Shown: one piece after another, positions 25,231 to 34,024 of the stretch
Layout: each line of letters begins with the position of its first letter
Numbering within the stretch: position 1 is the first letter of the stretch
DNA from: an uncultured Ruminococcus sp.
GTDB lineage: Bacteria; Bacillota; Clostridia; Oscillospirales; Ruminococcaceae
Reading direction: 5' to 3'
DNA length: 64,000 nucleotides
Assembly: GCA_902800795.1 (NCBI GenBank)
Contig: CADCFQ010000014.1
Location: 1 to 64,000, forward strand
Made by a program: the position numbers and the translations under genes
The notes under the pieces: generated by a model
The model's database searches: none
Seen by the model: the letters and a program-made list of their open reading frames with translations, nothing else
What the model was told of the DNA's origin: nothing

Positions 25231-26109
25231 TTGACTGTAAAAAAGAAGTACCTCGGCATCATCTACATAATCATATCTGCCTTCTGCTTTGCTTTCATGT
25301 CGGCCTTCGTCCGGCTGTCGGGTGACCTTCCCACTATGCAGAAGGCGTTTTTCCGGAATTTTGTAGCTCTGTGGTTTGCCCTGGCGGTGCTTATAAAAAA
25401 CAAAACGCCTATCCGTGTTGAGGGCACAAAGCCCAGGATAGCGCTGTTTGTGCGCTGCCTTGCGGGGTCGCTGGGGCTTATCGGGAATTTCTATGCGGTA
25501 GACAGGCTGAAGCTCTCGGATGCTTCGATGCTGAACAAGATGTCGCCGTTTTTTGCGGTGGTCTTTGCGATAATCGTTGTCAAGGAAAAGCTCTCGATGG
25601 TGCAGCTGATTACTGTCCTGGGGGCTTTTGCCGGAAGCCTTTTCATCATAAAGCCCAGCTTTTCAAACGCCGACCTGCTCCCTGCGCTGGCAGGCTTTGG
25701 CGGCGGTATGGGCGCAGGCCTTGCCTATGCCTGTGTGCGCTATATGGGCAAGCACAATGTAAACGGGCCGCTTATCGTTGCGTTTTTCTCGGTGTTCTCC
25801 TGTATTCTTACGATGCCGTTTATGATACTAAACTTCACACCGATGAGCCCAAAGCAGTTATTGTTCCTGCTGGGAGCCGGAATGTCGGCGGCAGGCGGCC
25901 AGTTCTCGATAACGGCGGCCTACTCCCACGCACCCCCGAGAGAGATCTCGGTCTATGATTATTCCCAGCTGATATTCTCCACCTGTATCGGGTTCTTCCT
26001 CTTCGGAGACGTCCCCGATGTATGGAGCTTTGTGGGCTATTTCATAATCGTGGGAATGGCTGTGCTCCAGTTTTTCTACAACAATGTGTGGCATAAAGAA
26101 AATGACTGA
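25231..26109 (+). CDS. EamA/DMT-family transporter
   Basis: A 292-residue protein with ten membrane helices in two EamA repeats, as in drug/metabolite exporters (for example IIYIIISAFCFAFMSAFVRL, then QLITVLGAFAGSLFIIKPSF, and in the second half FSTCIGFFLFGDVPDVWSFVGYFIIVG). The open frame reaches to 25183 inside the previous gene, but that start has no ribosome site. TTG 25231, just after GGGTGA, gives the normal MTVKKKYLG start. Substrate unknown. It ends the HAD/acyl-CoA synthetase operon, and its stop codon lies inside the shared terminator hairpin. Confidence 0.87.
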   Translation: MTVKKKYLGIIYIIISAFCFAFMSAFVRLSGDLPTMQKAFFRNFVALWFALAVLIKNKTPIRVEGTKPRIALFVRCLAGSLGLIGNFYAVDRLKLSDASMLNKMSPFFAVVFAIIVVKEKLSMVQLITVLGAFAGSLFIIKPSFSNADLLPALAGFGGGMGAGLAYACVRYMGKHNVNGPLIVAFFSVFSCILTMPFMILNFTPMSPKQLLFLLGAGMSAAGGQFSITAAYSHAPPREISVYDYSQLIFSTCIGFFLFGDVPDVWSFVGYFIIVGMAVLQFFYNNVWHKEND

Positions 26110-26133
26110 ACTTGATAGTTCAGTCATTTTTTT
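26101..26133. terminator. Bidirectional terminator between convergent genes
   Basis: AATGACTGAAC, loop TTGATA, GTTCAGTCATT, with T-runs on both strands. The stem encodes the last residues (END-stop and KND-stop) of both converging genes. Confidence 0.9.
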
Positions 26134-26635
26134 CATCCATATCTTCCGGTACTCTGTGTTTATAGAATATAACGGCTGCGATCAGCGTAAGGAGATTGAA
26201 CGGCACCTGTAAAAATATCAGACCAAGCACCAGCCCGATGATATAGCTGAGCGTATATAAAGTTGAGAGCATACTTATCACAGGTCTGAAACGTTTATCA
26301 AGCCTGTAAACAGCTTTTATAAAAAGACAGTCAAGAACAATATTTATGATCTGGACTGCGATAATGACAGCAAGAGTCGTAACACCTATGCCGGTAAGAT
26401 TTACTATCCAGCTTAAAGCAAAGACCAGAGCGAAAACTATCACTGCATTACCGACAGCGAGCGATGCAGCGAGTAAGCCGAGCATATTTTCTGAACTTTC
26501 ATCGGTGTCAGCTGACAATAAGGAAAAATCTCCAAGAACAAACACTGCCAGCCTTACTATCATACCCAACACAAAGAATATGACAGTTATTCTCAGATAC
26601 TTATCCTCTGGCAGAAGCTTTTTGACCTTTGACAT
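26120..26635 (-). CDS. Small four-helix membrane protein (paralog of the next)
   Basis: A 171-residue protein starting MSKVKKLLPEDKYLRITVIFFVLGMI with about four membrane helices and the ending EDMDEKND. AGGAGG lies 5 nt before the ATG. I know no family for it. The protein at 26758-27138 is a shorter relative: the first 25 residues and the KND ending correspond. Its stop lies in the shared terminator. A dispersed repeat separates the pair. Confidence 0.8.
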   Translation of the reverse strand: MSKVKKLLPEDKYLRITVIFFVLGMIVRLAVFVLGDFSLLSADTDESSENMLGLLAASLAVGNAVIVFALVFALSWIVNLTGIGVTTLAVIIAVQIINIVLDCLFIKAVYRLDKRFRPVISMLSTLYTLSYIIGLVLGLIFLQVPFNLLTLIAAVIFYKHRVPEDMDEKND

Positions 26636-26654
26636 ATTGCCTCCTGACTATTAG

Positions 26655-26748
26655 CACCACTGCGTGAACCTTTTGAAAGAGCGGTCGTTGTGTGCTTTTA
26701 ACAGCAATGTTGAAAAAACTGCCAAGGGCAAAGCCGTGCGGCGAGCAC
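26655..26748 (+). repeat. Dispersed intergenic repeat
   Basis: CTGCGTGAACCTT (26660-26672) and the exact 16-mer GCCGTGCGGCGAGCAC (26733-26748). Between them GCTTTTAACAGCAATGTTGAAAAAACTGCC corresponds in position, loosely, to the middle of 22287-22388. Confidence 0.8.
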
Positions 26749-26757
26749 CCCCCTAGT

Positions 26758-27138
26758 TCAGTCATTTTTTTTCGGACGATAAATATAGTAAGAAATAAAG
26801 CTCGTTAAAGGAACAAGAAAAAGCAGGGAAGAAATGCTGTTCATTATAAAAATAATAGCAAATGCAGATACAACTGCGATAAACCCGCCATACAGCATAC
26901 AGAAGAAGTCCGCAGGCGATTCATAGTTAGCTTCGATCTTTTTTAGGCATACCAAAAACAGAACATCCATCAAGACCGACAGTAACAATACGAACCGAAC
27001 AGTCAATTGCCCCGAGTCGTCAAGCGTTGGATAAGGATAGACGATACCCAAAAAAACTGTTTCCAAAATATACAGTATCATCGTGACAAAGCTTACCCGA
27101 AGCCTGGCATCTTTAGGAAAAAGCTTCTTTATCTTCAC
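26758..27138 (-). CDS. Small membrane protein (paralog of the previous)
   Basis: A 126-residue protein starting at GTG 27138 (MKIKKLFPKDARLRVSFV), with AGGAGG 10 nt upstream. The ORF could reach to a TTG at 27159, but that overlaps the ribosome site. It has about four membrane helices and ends YRPKKND, like its neighbour at 26120-26635 (VKKLLPEDKYLRITV at the start, EKND at the end), so the two look like a tandem duplication. No family or function is recognised. Confidence 0.75.
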   Translation of the reverse strand: MKIKKLFPKDARLRVSFVTMILYILETVFLGIVYPYPTLDDSGQLTVRFVLLLSVLMDVLFLVCLKKIEANYESPADFFCMLYGGFIAVVSAFAIIFIMNSISSLLFLVPLTSFISYYIYRPKKND

Positions 27139-27156
27139 TACATCAGCTCCTCCTGA

Positions 27157-27190
27157 CAAAAATGGGGAACAGCATTAAGCCGTCCCCCAT
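27157..27190 (-). terminator. Terminator after pilT
   Basis: On the minus strand ATGGGGGACGGC pairs with GCTGTTCCCCAT (two or three G-U pairs), followed by TTTTTG. Confidence 0.85.
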
Positions 27191-27205
27191 AAATTTTGCT
27201 TGAAA

Positions 27206-28270
27206 TCAGCCTGCTATGAAACGCTTGAGGTCGGCAGGGTTTACGCACTTCTCGAGTGCGATATCCATGGAGATAGTCTTGGAACGAACAAGCTTTGCAA
27301 GCTCCTGGTCCATAGTCTGCATTCCAACAGCCTTACCTGTCTGCATAGCCGAGCCGATAAGGTGAACCTTGTCGTCACGGACCATAGCCTTGATAGAGTC
27401 GGTAGCGTTGAGTATCTCACAGCAAGCCACACGGCTCGTGCCGTCCATAGTGCGGCAAAGTGTCTGCGTACAGATACCAACGAGAACGGATGCCAGCTGA
27501 GTTCTTATCTGGTGCTGCTGGTGAGCAGGGAAAACGTCGATGATACGGTCGATAGTCGAAGGAGCGGATGTTGTATGAAGTGTGCTCATAACAAGGTGTC
27601 CGGTCTCGGCTGCGGTAACGGCAGCTTCGATAGTCTCGAAGTCACGCATCTCTCCGACGAGTATGATATCCGGGTCCTCACGGAGGGCAGCTCTCAGCGC
27701 CATGGAGAAGCTGGGAACGTCGGGGCCTATCTCTCTCTGGTTTACCATACATCTCTTATGAGCGTGCATATACTCGATAGGATCCTCGATAGTGATTATA
27801 TGAGCCGACTTATGGATATTAACGTGGTCGATCATAGCGGCAAGAGTTGTAGACTTACCGGAACCGGTAGGACCTGTAACGAGCACAAGGCCACGGGGTC
27901 TCATTGCGAACTCTGCCAGAACGGGAGGCAGATCGAGGTCTGTAAGTGTAGGTATATCGTTTCTCAGCAGACGGAAAGCGATAGCTGTGTTATTTCTCTG
28001 ACGATAGATGTTAACACGGTGACGGAAGCCTCTGGAAGATACATAAGTAAGGTCGGTATCTATATGATCCTTAACCTGCTGGAGCTGTTTCTCGTTACAG
28101 ATGTCCTTGCAGATATCCTGGATCTCGATCTCGGTCATATCAGGATAAGACGAAAGCTTTCTGAGGTTACCGCCCTGACGAACGATAGGGGGGATTCCGA
28201 CGGTGAAGTGAAGGTCGGAGCATCCCAGTGCTCTAGCCTCGTCAAGAATTTTGTTGATGTTGATTGCCAT
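27206..28270 (-). CDS. pilT: Type IV pilus retraction ATPase PilT
   Basis: A hexameric ATPase that depolymerises the pilus. The 354 residues are typical for PilT. An N-terminal PAS-like domain (CSDLHFTVGIPPIVRQGG) is followed by Walker A GPTGSGKS (133-140), the Asp box (IEDPIEY), Walker B (DPDIILVGEMRD) and the His box (GHLVMSTLHTTSAPSTIDRIID). It lacks the N-terminal GspE domain and tetracysteine of PilB. It starts 40 nt after pilB and ends the locus, so the pilus can probably retract. Confidence 0.95.
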   Translation of the reverse strand: MAININKILDEARALGCSDLHFTVGIPPIVRQGGNLRKLSSYPDMTEIEIQDICKDICNEKQLQQVKDHIDTDLTYVSSRGFRHRVNIYRQRNNTAIAFRLLRNDIPTLTDLDLPPVLAEFAMRPRGLVLVTGPTGSGKSTTLAAMIDHVNIHKSAHIITIEDPIEYMHAHKRCMVNQREIGPDVPSFSMALRAALREDPDIILVGEMRDFETIEAAVTAAETGHLVMSTLHTTSAPSTIDRIIDVFPAHQQHQIRTQLASVLVGICTQTLCRTMDGTSRVACCEILNATDSIKAMVRDDKVHLIGSAMQTGKAVGMQTMDQELAKLVRSKTISMDIALEKCVNPADLKRFIAG

Positions 28271-28310
28271 TGTGATCTACCTCCATATAAAAAGTATATA
28301 GTATTTAAGA

Positions 28311-29984
28311 TTAAACAGAGTAAGTAACACGAACCAGCTCGTCGATAGAGGTCTTACCCTCCTGAACGAGGAGCGAAACGTTGTCACGAAGAAGCTTACA
28401 GCCCTCTTCTCTTGCAAGCTCCTGGATCTCCTCCGACTTAGCGCCGGCGGTGATGATCTCCTTCATCCTGGGTGTAGCCAGCAGGATCTCGTGGATAGCG
28501 GTTCTTCCGGTATATCCCTTGATACACTTAGGACAGCCGCAGGGCTTATAGATCTCAACAGAGTGATCTATCTGCATAAGCTCGTTGTCCTCGGCATTGG
28601 ACATTACCTTCTGCTTACAGTCAGGGCAAAGTACCTTTGCAAGTCTCTGTGCCACGACGCCGATAAGCGAGGTAGCGACCATGTAAGCGTCAACGCCCAT
28701 GTCCACAAGTCTTGTAACTGTGGAAGCAGCGTCATTGGTATGAAGTGTGGAGAGCACAAGGTGTCCTGTGATAGCGGCTCTGATACCGATCTCTGCTGTC
28801 TCGGTATCACGCATCTCTCCTATCATTATGATATCAGGGTCCTGACGGAGGATGGAACGAAGCGCAGCTGCGAATGTCATTCCGGCCTTCTCATTTATCT
28901 GACACTGGTTGATATTGGCGATCTTCTTCTCGACAGGGTCTTCGACCGTGATAACGTTGAGGTTAGGCTTAGCGATCTCACCCAGCGCCGCATAAAGGGT
29001 CGTAGATTTACCTGATCCGGTAGGTCCTGTAACAAGTACCACTCCCTGGGGCACCTTGAGGCAGGAGACAAATCTCTTATAGTTATAATCGGTCATACCG
29101 AGATCCTGTATCCTTCTTACAGAGTCATCGGAGGCGAGGATACGAAGAACTATCTTCTCGCCGTAGACCATAGGCAGGTTGGATACACGAAGGTCAATGA
29201 GCGTACCGTCGACGACCTGTGACATACGGCCGTCCTGCGGTATTCTCTTCTCGGAGATGTTCATTCCCGAAAGGATCTTGAAACGTGTTACCAGCGAAAC
29301 ATGGAGCGATGCCGAAAGGGTCATCAGCTCGATAAGGTCACTGTTTACACGGATACGGATCTTTGTAATATCCTTGAAAGGCTCGATATGGATATCGGTT
29401 GCGTGCTGACGGAAGCTGTTCTCGACGATAGCTGTCGCAAGCTTAACGATAGGCGCATTCTCGATACGCTCCTCGGAGAGGTCCTTGAGCTCTTCGAGGT
29501 TGAGCTCCTCTTCCTTCTCCTTAACGGCCTCATCGACCACGGAGCTTACCTTTCCTTCGGAGTACATCTTACCTATCGCTCTGTTGATAGCGGCCTTTGT
29601 GGAAAGCACAGGAACTATCGAGCAGCCTGTGATAACACGAAGGTCCTCAAAGATATAGAAGTTGATAGGATCATTCGTAGCAACGGTCATTCTCTTGCCG
29701 ACCTTGTTTACGGCGATGACCGTATATTTTCTTGCTGTTGCCTCGGGGATCCTCTTAACAACGTCCGGCAGAAGCTGTGTGGAGTCCAGATCTATAAACT
29801 GGACATTAAGTCTCTCGGCAAGCACCTGAGCGAACTGAACATCGGAAACATATTTCAGATCGACGATAACATCACCGAAAAGTCTTCCCTTCTGCTCCTT
29901 CTGCTTCTGGAGGACATCCTGAAGCTGTTCTTCTGTGATTAGACCTTTTTGTACAAGATATTGTCCGATTGGTCCGTTTCTCAT
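28311..29984 (-). CDS. pilB: Type IV pilus assembly ATPase PilB
   Basis: Motor that drives pilus extension. The 557-residue protein has a GspE/MshE N-terminal domain (1-150, starting GQYLVQKGLITEEQL), a linker, and an ATPase core with Walker A GPTGSGKS (320-327), Walker B (DPDIIMIGEMRD), a His box (GHLVLSTLHTNDAASTV) and a tetracysteine metal site (CPDC, later CGCPKC). GspE/MshE N domains can bind c-di-GMP in some relatives; whether this one does cannot be read here. It is divergent from pilD, and its likely -10 (TACAAT) overlaps the pilD -35. Confidence 0.95.
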   Translation of the reverse strand: MRNGPIGQYLVQKGLITEEQLQDVLQKQKEQKGRLFGDVIVDLKYVSDVQFAQVLAERLNVQFIDLDSTQLLPDVVKRIPEATARKYTVIAVNKVGKRMTVATNDPINFYIFEDLRVITGCSIVPVLSTKAAINRAIGKMYSEGKVSSVVDEAVKEKEEELNLEELKDLSEERIENAPIVKLATAIVENSFRQHATDIHIEPFKDITKIRIRVNSDLIELMTLSASLHVSLVTRFKILSGMNISEKRIPQDGRMSQVVDGTLIDLRVSNLPMVYGEKIVLRILASDDSVRRIQDLGMTDYNYKRFVSCLKVPQGVVLVTGPTGSGKSTTLYAALGEIAKPNLNVITVEDPVEKKIANINQCQINEKAGMTFAAALRSILRQDPDIIMIGEMRDTETAEIGIRAAITGHLVLSTLHTNDAASTVTRLVDMGVDAYMVATSLIGVVAQRLAKVLCPDCKQKVMSNAEDNELMQIDHSVEIYKPCGCPKCIKGYTGRTAIHEILLATPRMKEIITAGAKSEEIQELAREEGCKLLRDNVSLLVQEGKTSIDELVRVTYSV

Positions 29985-30065
29985 AAAGTTTTACTCCTGT
30001 CTCCGCAGAAAGAATAGATCATCGGCCGTCTCTGCGGCAACAAACCGAAAATTCATATAAATGTA

Positions 30066-30094
30066 TTGTAATTTTTTTTAAAACGTGATATAAT
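30066..30094 (+). promoter_or_regulatory. pilD promoter
   Basis: TTGTAA (30066-30071), 17 bp, TATAAT (30089-30094), extended TG at 30086-30087. Confidence 0.8.
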
Positions 30095-30130
30095 CAGGTT
30101 AAATCATTTAATAGGATCGGAGGATTTTAA

Positions 30131-30952
30131 ATGACCCAATATCAGATCTACACAGCCATAATCTATATTTTTGTTTTCATCTTCGGCGCCTGTATAGGGA
30201 GCTTTTTAAATGTCTGCATCTACAGGATGCCCCTCGGCGAAAGCCTTATAAAGCGAAACTCGCACTGCATGACCTGCGGCACCGAGATAAGAAAGCGTGA
30301 TCTCATCCCTATAATCAGCTGGTGCTGTTTAAGAGGCAAATGCCACAGCTGCGGAGCAAGGATATCTCCCAGATACACAGTTGTGGAAGCGCTCAACGCT
30401 CTTTTCTATATGTTCATCTTCTGGCACTTCGACGGAGTTATCCACCCGATGCCTTCGATACTTACCTGTCTGCTTTATTCAGCGCTGATCGTGGTGTTCT
30501 TTATGGACTGGGACACCCAGCTGATAAACTCCTTCGTCTGCGTGTTCATAGGTCTCCTTGGTGTGGCATCCATCTTCCTGACGGACGAGCTCACAGGCCT
30601 TACGCTTAGATCCCACATCATAGGCTTCTTTGCAGTCAGCGTTCCGCTTCTTATAATCTCCCTGGCCTCGAAAGAGAAAGCCATGGGCAGAGGCGATGTT
30701 TACCTTATGGCGGGCGCAGGCCTTTTCCTTGGCACCGAGGGTGCTCTGGTGGCGCTGGCCATAGGCCTTATCACTGGTTCGATAGGCGGCATCATAATGA
30801 AGCATTCAAGCGGAAAATCCCAGTTTGCTTTCGGGCCGTTCCTCTCGATAGGTATCGCAGTCGCTGCTATCTACAGCAACGAGATCGGCAACTGGTATAT
30901 GGAATTTACCGGTCTTGAAGAGATGCTGGCTGAAGCCGCAACGGTGATCTGA
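30131..30952 (+). CDS. pilD: Prepilin peptidase PilD
   Basis: Aspartyl membrane protease that cleaves type IV prepilins after Gly and methylates the new N-terminus. The 273-residue protein has the N-terminal methylase-type region with CMTCG and CHSCG zinc motifs, the first catalytic Asp in FFMDWDTQLI, the second in the GxGD motif (MGRGDVYLMAG), and about eight membrane helices. It is the only pilus gene on the plus strand, facing the prepilin genes and divergent from pilB. Its substrates are the prepilins at 31109-34004. Confidence 0.95.
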   Translation: MTQYQIYTAIIYIFVFIFGACIGSFLNVCIYRMPLGESLIKRNSHCMTCGTEIRKRDLIPIISWCCLRGKCHSCGARISPRYTVVEALNALFYMFIFWHFDGVIHPMPSILTCLLYSALIVVFFMDWDTQLINSFVCVFIGLLGVASIFLTDELTGLTLRSHIIGFFAVSVPLLIISLASKEKAMGRGDVYLMAGAGLFLGTEGALVALAIGLITGSIGGIIMKHSSGKSQFAFGPFLSIGIAVAAIYSNEIGNWYMEFTGLEEMLAEAATVI

Positions 30953-30968
30953 CCGCAAAAAAATCGAC

Positions 30969-30999
30969 GCCGTCCGCACAGGGCGGCTTCTTTTTTTTA
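30969..30999 (+). terminator. pilD terminator
   Basis: GCCGTCC, loop GCACA, GGGCGGC, then TTCTTTTTTTT. Confidence 0.93.
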
Positions 31000-31029
31000 T
31001 GCTCTCTTTTATGCTCTCTTTGCTCAAAA

Positions 31030-31094
31030 GGTCCTCTTGGGGCTTTTCCCCAAGGGGATCTTTTCAGCAAGGCTGCTAAAAAGCAGCAGCCTTG
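31030..31094. terminator. Two hairpins in the gap between pilD and the prepilin operon
   Basis: GGTCCTCTTGGGG/CCCCAAGGGGATC (31030-31060) has TTTT after it on the plus strand. CAAGGCTGC/GCAGCAGCCTTG (31068-31094) follows. They probably end minus-strand transcription from the prepilin genes; T-runs on that side are short. Confidence 0.55.
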
Positions 31095-31108
31095 TGAAAG
31101 CTATTGTT

Positions 31109-33151
31109 TTACGAAACTTCATTTACCTCGATATCGGAAGCAGCAATAACCAGCTCCGCAGGCATATGATAGAAATCCTCTACAGGATACCATGCTATCT
31201 GTGTACCGTCAGGCTTGATATCGTTACAACCTATTGTAAATGTAGCGCTTATCGACTCGCCTGCCTTGATTATCTGTGACTGGTCATCACGGGTCGTGAA
31301 GATGAACTGTGAGCCGGTCAGAGTATAAGAGGAGAATCTCCAATCGGAGCAGCCCGAGCCGTCGAGCTTGATGTTAGAATCCTTTTTAGGGAATCTGACC
31401 TCGACCTTGTTTGCGTCCTCAGAACCTGTGTTCTTGATAGACACGCTGTAAACTATGCAGTTCCAGTTGGTAGTTGTTGTACAGCTCGTTACAACGAGTG
31501 CCGAAGCAGGCTTTTCCTTGTAGGTAGCTGTAAAGATAACTTCCTTCTCGCCGGGATAATCTGTGGACTCCTGTGCAACTGAATCGGACATTGCAACTGC
31601 GTCGATAACATCAGTTGTGCCGTCGAGGACCCACTGGTCGAACATCTGATCTGACGGAACAGGTATCTCCTCGCCGGAGTAGGTAGCGATAGCACCGCCG
31701 TCAACGTAGTAAGGTGTACCAGCGTTAAGCTCTGTGCCGTCAGCAAAGAATCTTACACGGTATCTCTCGGAGACAACAGGAACGAAGGTCGCTGTGCCGT
31801 CCTTCGAGAGATAAACGTCGATAGGCTCCTTCGAGGTGTCTGAAGAAAGACCCCAGTGCTCGAATTTCATATTTGCAGGGATATCAGCAGGTGCTCCGGG
31901 GATGTTGGTTCCGCATGAGCCCGAGCTTCCGGCAGGTGCCAGAATGGTAATTGTCGTTGTGTCTGTGCCCTCATAGTTCTGATAGTAAGCATAAGCCTTA
32001 TCATAGCTTGCGTCGGCCGGGTATACCAGATAGAAGACCAGATCACCCGTTACCTGGAATGAATCTCCGGGGTTAACAGGGTTTCCGCTGTCATCAGTAA
32101 AATAAGGCGAACCGTATCCGGCAATATCAGCGGGCAGGCCCCACATTGTGAAGTAAGAGCCCTTCTTTACTTCTTTTTCCTTCCAGAGGTCTCCGCCGGC
32201 AGGAACGTAGCAGCCCTCGCCCGAGCTGTAGAGAACCCTTACCTTATACTTGGAAGCGTTTGCGGATGTTTCCTTCTTATAGAAGATGTAGGTATAGAGA
32301 TTGTCTTCAGTGTGGTTATAATACTGCTTCTGTGCATCAGTTGCACCGGCAGGAGCAGTTGCATAATCCCATTCTCCGTAAGGATTATAAGAACCGCCTA
32401 TAGCCTCAACATCCTTAATTTCGCCCTCAAGATCTCTATGGCCTGCAGCGAACGCATCATTCTTGTCGATATTGATATTAAGAAGCTCTACCGCAGCTTC
32501 TTTCTTGAACTTTGTCTTGTTGAAAACATAGCTTCCGTTCTCAAACTCGGGAACGGAGGTCTCCATTGTAAAGTTCAGTGTCTGCTGGTTCTTGGAAGCA
32601 CCGAAAGCACCCTGAGACTGGGTTGCGCCTGATACGTAAGCCGTTGCATCAAGGTTTGCGCTCATCTCAAAACCGTACTTGTCATAGAAGTCAACGCCCT
32701 TAGCAACAACGGAGTTGTTGAAATTGAAGCCCTCAGTATTGAGCTTTGAAACCTTGATAAGAGCGCCCCTTGCGCCGAAGCGGTTTACAAGAGTGTCTGC
32801 ATTAGGGTCAAAGTTCTTGAGGTTTGAACCTCTGAGGTTGTTGTTGTCGATAACAAGACAGTCGGTAAAGGAAGTGTCTATAATTCCTATCTTTCCGTCA
32901 GATGATACCTCGGGAACACCACGGTAATTCTCGAGGATCATTATTCTTGTGGAATACCTCAGCTCATCATCGATATACTCGGCCAGACCCGAGCCGATAA
33001 CATTCGTGTGCATAGTAGCATCGGCATCATTGTAGATCTCATTCGTCGGCTTGATGATATTCAGGATAGCTCCGAGAATGATACCGAAGATACATACAAC
33101 AACGACCAGCTCGACCAGGGTGAAACCGTTTTTATTAGCTTTTCTTTTCAT
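31109..33151 (-). CDS. Large type IV prepilin with InlB-like repeats and CBM2-like C-terminus
   Basis: A 680-residue prepilin. The class III leader KNGFTLVELVVVVCIFGIILG is cut after Gly9 by PilD and gives the usual Glu5. Typical pilins have 120-200 residues, so this one is exceptionally long. About 390-545 resembles InlB/Listeria-Bacteroides repeats (YRVRFFADGTEL, then VIFTATYKEKP). About 548-641 resembles a cellulose-binding CBM2: YSVSIKNTGSEDANKVEVRF, then conserved Trp residues and IKAGESISATFTIG. Several Cys residues may form disulphides. It probably sits at the pilus tip or decorates the fibre and binds plant polysaccharide. It is last in the minus-strand run pilC to prepilins. Confidence 0.85.
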   Translation of the reverse strand: MKRKANKNGFTLVELVVVVCIFGIILGAILNIIKPTNEIYNDADATMHTNVIGSGLAEYIDDELRYSTRIMILENYRGVPEVSSDGKIGIIDTSFTDCLVIDNNNLRGSNLKNFDPNADTLVNRFGARGALIKVSKLNTEGFNFNNSVVAKGVDFYDKYGFEMSANLDATAYVSGATQSQGAFGASKNQQTLNFTMETSVPEFENGSYVFNKTKFKKEAAVELLNINIDKNDAFAAGHRDLEGEIKDVEAIGGSYNPYGEWDYATAPAGATDAQKQYYNHTEDNLYTYIFYKKETSANASKYKVRVLYSSGEGCYVPAGGDLWKEKEVKKGSYFTMWGLPADIAGYGSPYFTDDSGNPVNPGDSFQVTGDLVFYLVYPADASYDKAYAYYQNYEGTDTTTITILAPAGSSGSCGTNIPGAPADIPANMKFEHWGLSSDTSKEPIDVYLSKDGTATFVPVVSERYRVRFFADGTELNAGTPYYVDGGAIATYSGEEIPVPSDQMFDQWVLDGTTDVIDAVAMSDSVAQESTDYPGEKEVIFTATYKEKPASALVVTSCTTTTNWNCIVYSVSIKNTGSEDANKVEVRFPKKDSNIKLDGSGCSDWRFSSYTLTGSQFIFTTRDDQSQIIKAGESISATFTIGCNDIKPDGTQIAWYPVEDFYHMPAELVIAASDIEVNEVS

Positions 33152-33167
33152 TCAGTTTCCCTCCCTG

Positions 33168-34004
33168 TTATGGCTCAAGCTCAGAAGCAATTTCCTGATA
33201 AGCCTGGTGATCGTCTGCGTTGAAAGCTACAAGGCCGGAAGGTGTAGAATCAATGTGGATTATCATGTAACCGGTGAGATAACCCTTGTCGTCTCTCTCC
33301 ATTATGGTCTCATAGTTGTCCTTGGTGATAGTGCCGTAAGCCGAGATAGAACCGTCGGCGTTATCGTGGTTAACGATATCGAACATCTCTTCGCCCGAAC
33401 CGCCTCTGTAAACATAGGTGGTGGAACCGCCGTCCATTATCGTTGTCCAGGGCTTGCCGCTGAGGGATGTGGTGTCGGTGTCGTCATAGAACATTCCGCC
33501 GCCGGTGTCAGGTCCGAAAAGACCTACGTTAACGGTGTAGCCGGCATCGTTATAAACCTTTACAACATATTTGCCCTCTGCGATGTTAGGCATTACCTGG
33601 AGTGTTGAGAACTCGCTCTTGAGTGCCTTGAGCGAATATTTCTGATTGTTTTTGTCAAGACCTGTGGGGTTCGACTTAAAACCGTAGGTCTTGGTGTTGA
33701 GCTTGTAAGTGCCAAAGTCAGCTCCAAGCTTGAACTCGTTGCCGGAAACTCCTGCGGAGCCGGCAGCCTTGCTTATAAGGTACTGGACCTTAACTTCGGA
33801 ACCGTAGTTATAATCGGGGTTGAACTGCTCGATCTCAGTTGCCTGCTTATACATCTCTGCCGACCTCTGATAGTTGGCAAGATTCTGTCTTTTAGCGGCA
33901 ACAGCGATCGTTACGAGCATACCCGACATAGCACCGAGAAGAGCCATAGCAATGATGCACTCTACAAGCGTCATTCCTTTTTTATTATGCTTTTTAAGCT
34001 TCAT
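33168..34004 (-). CDS. Type IV prepilin (PilV/PilE-like)
   Basis: A 278-residue prepilin with leader and helix HNKKGMTLVECIIAMALLGAMSGMLVTIAVAAK: cleavage after Gly10, Glu5 of the mature protein present. The rest is a soluble head of about 240 residues rich in Gly, Tyr and Asp, without a recognised binding module. It begins 20 nt after the PilX-like gene and ends 16 nt before the large prepilin. As no short pilin exists in the window, it may be the major subunit or a minor one. Confidence 0.85.
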   Translation of the reverse strand: MKLKKHNKKGMTLVECIIAMALLGAMSGMLVTIAVAAKRQNLANYQRSAEMYKQATEIEQFNPDYNYGSEVKVQYLISKAAGSAGVSGNEFKLGADFGTYKLNTKTYGFKSNPTGLDKNNQKYSLKALKSEFSTLQVMPNIAEGKYVVKVYNDAGYTVNVGLFGPDTGGGMFYDDTDTTSLSGKPWTTIMDGGSTTYVYRGGSGEEMFDIVNHDNADGSISAYGTITKDNYETIMERDDKGYLTGYMIIHIDSTPSGLVAFNADDHQAYQEIASELEP

Positions 34005-34024
34005 AAGATCGCTCTCCTCCCGTA

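Noticed and set aside
27200..28327. 375-codon plus-strand frame opposite pilT (and similar ones opposite pilM-pilN and thrS)
   Set aside because: Antisense shadow of a conserved gene, Cys- and Ser-rich with no domain and no ribosome site.
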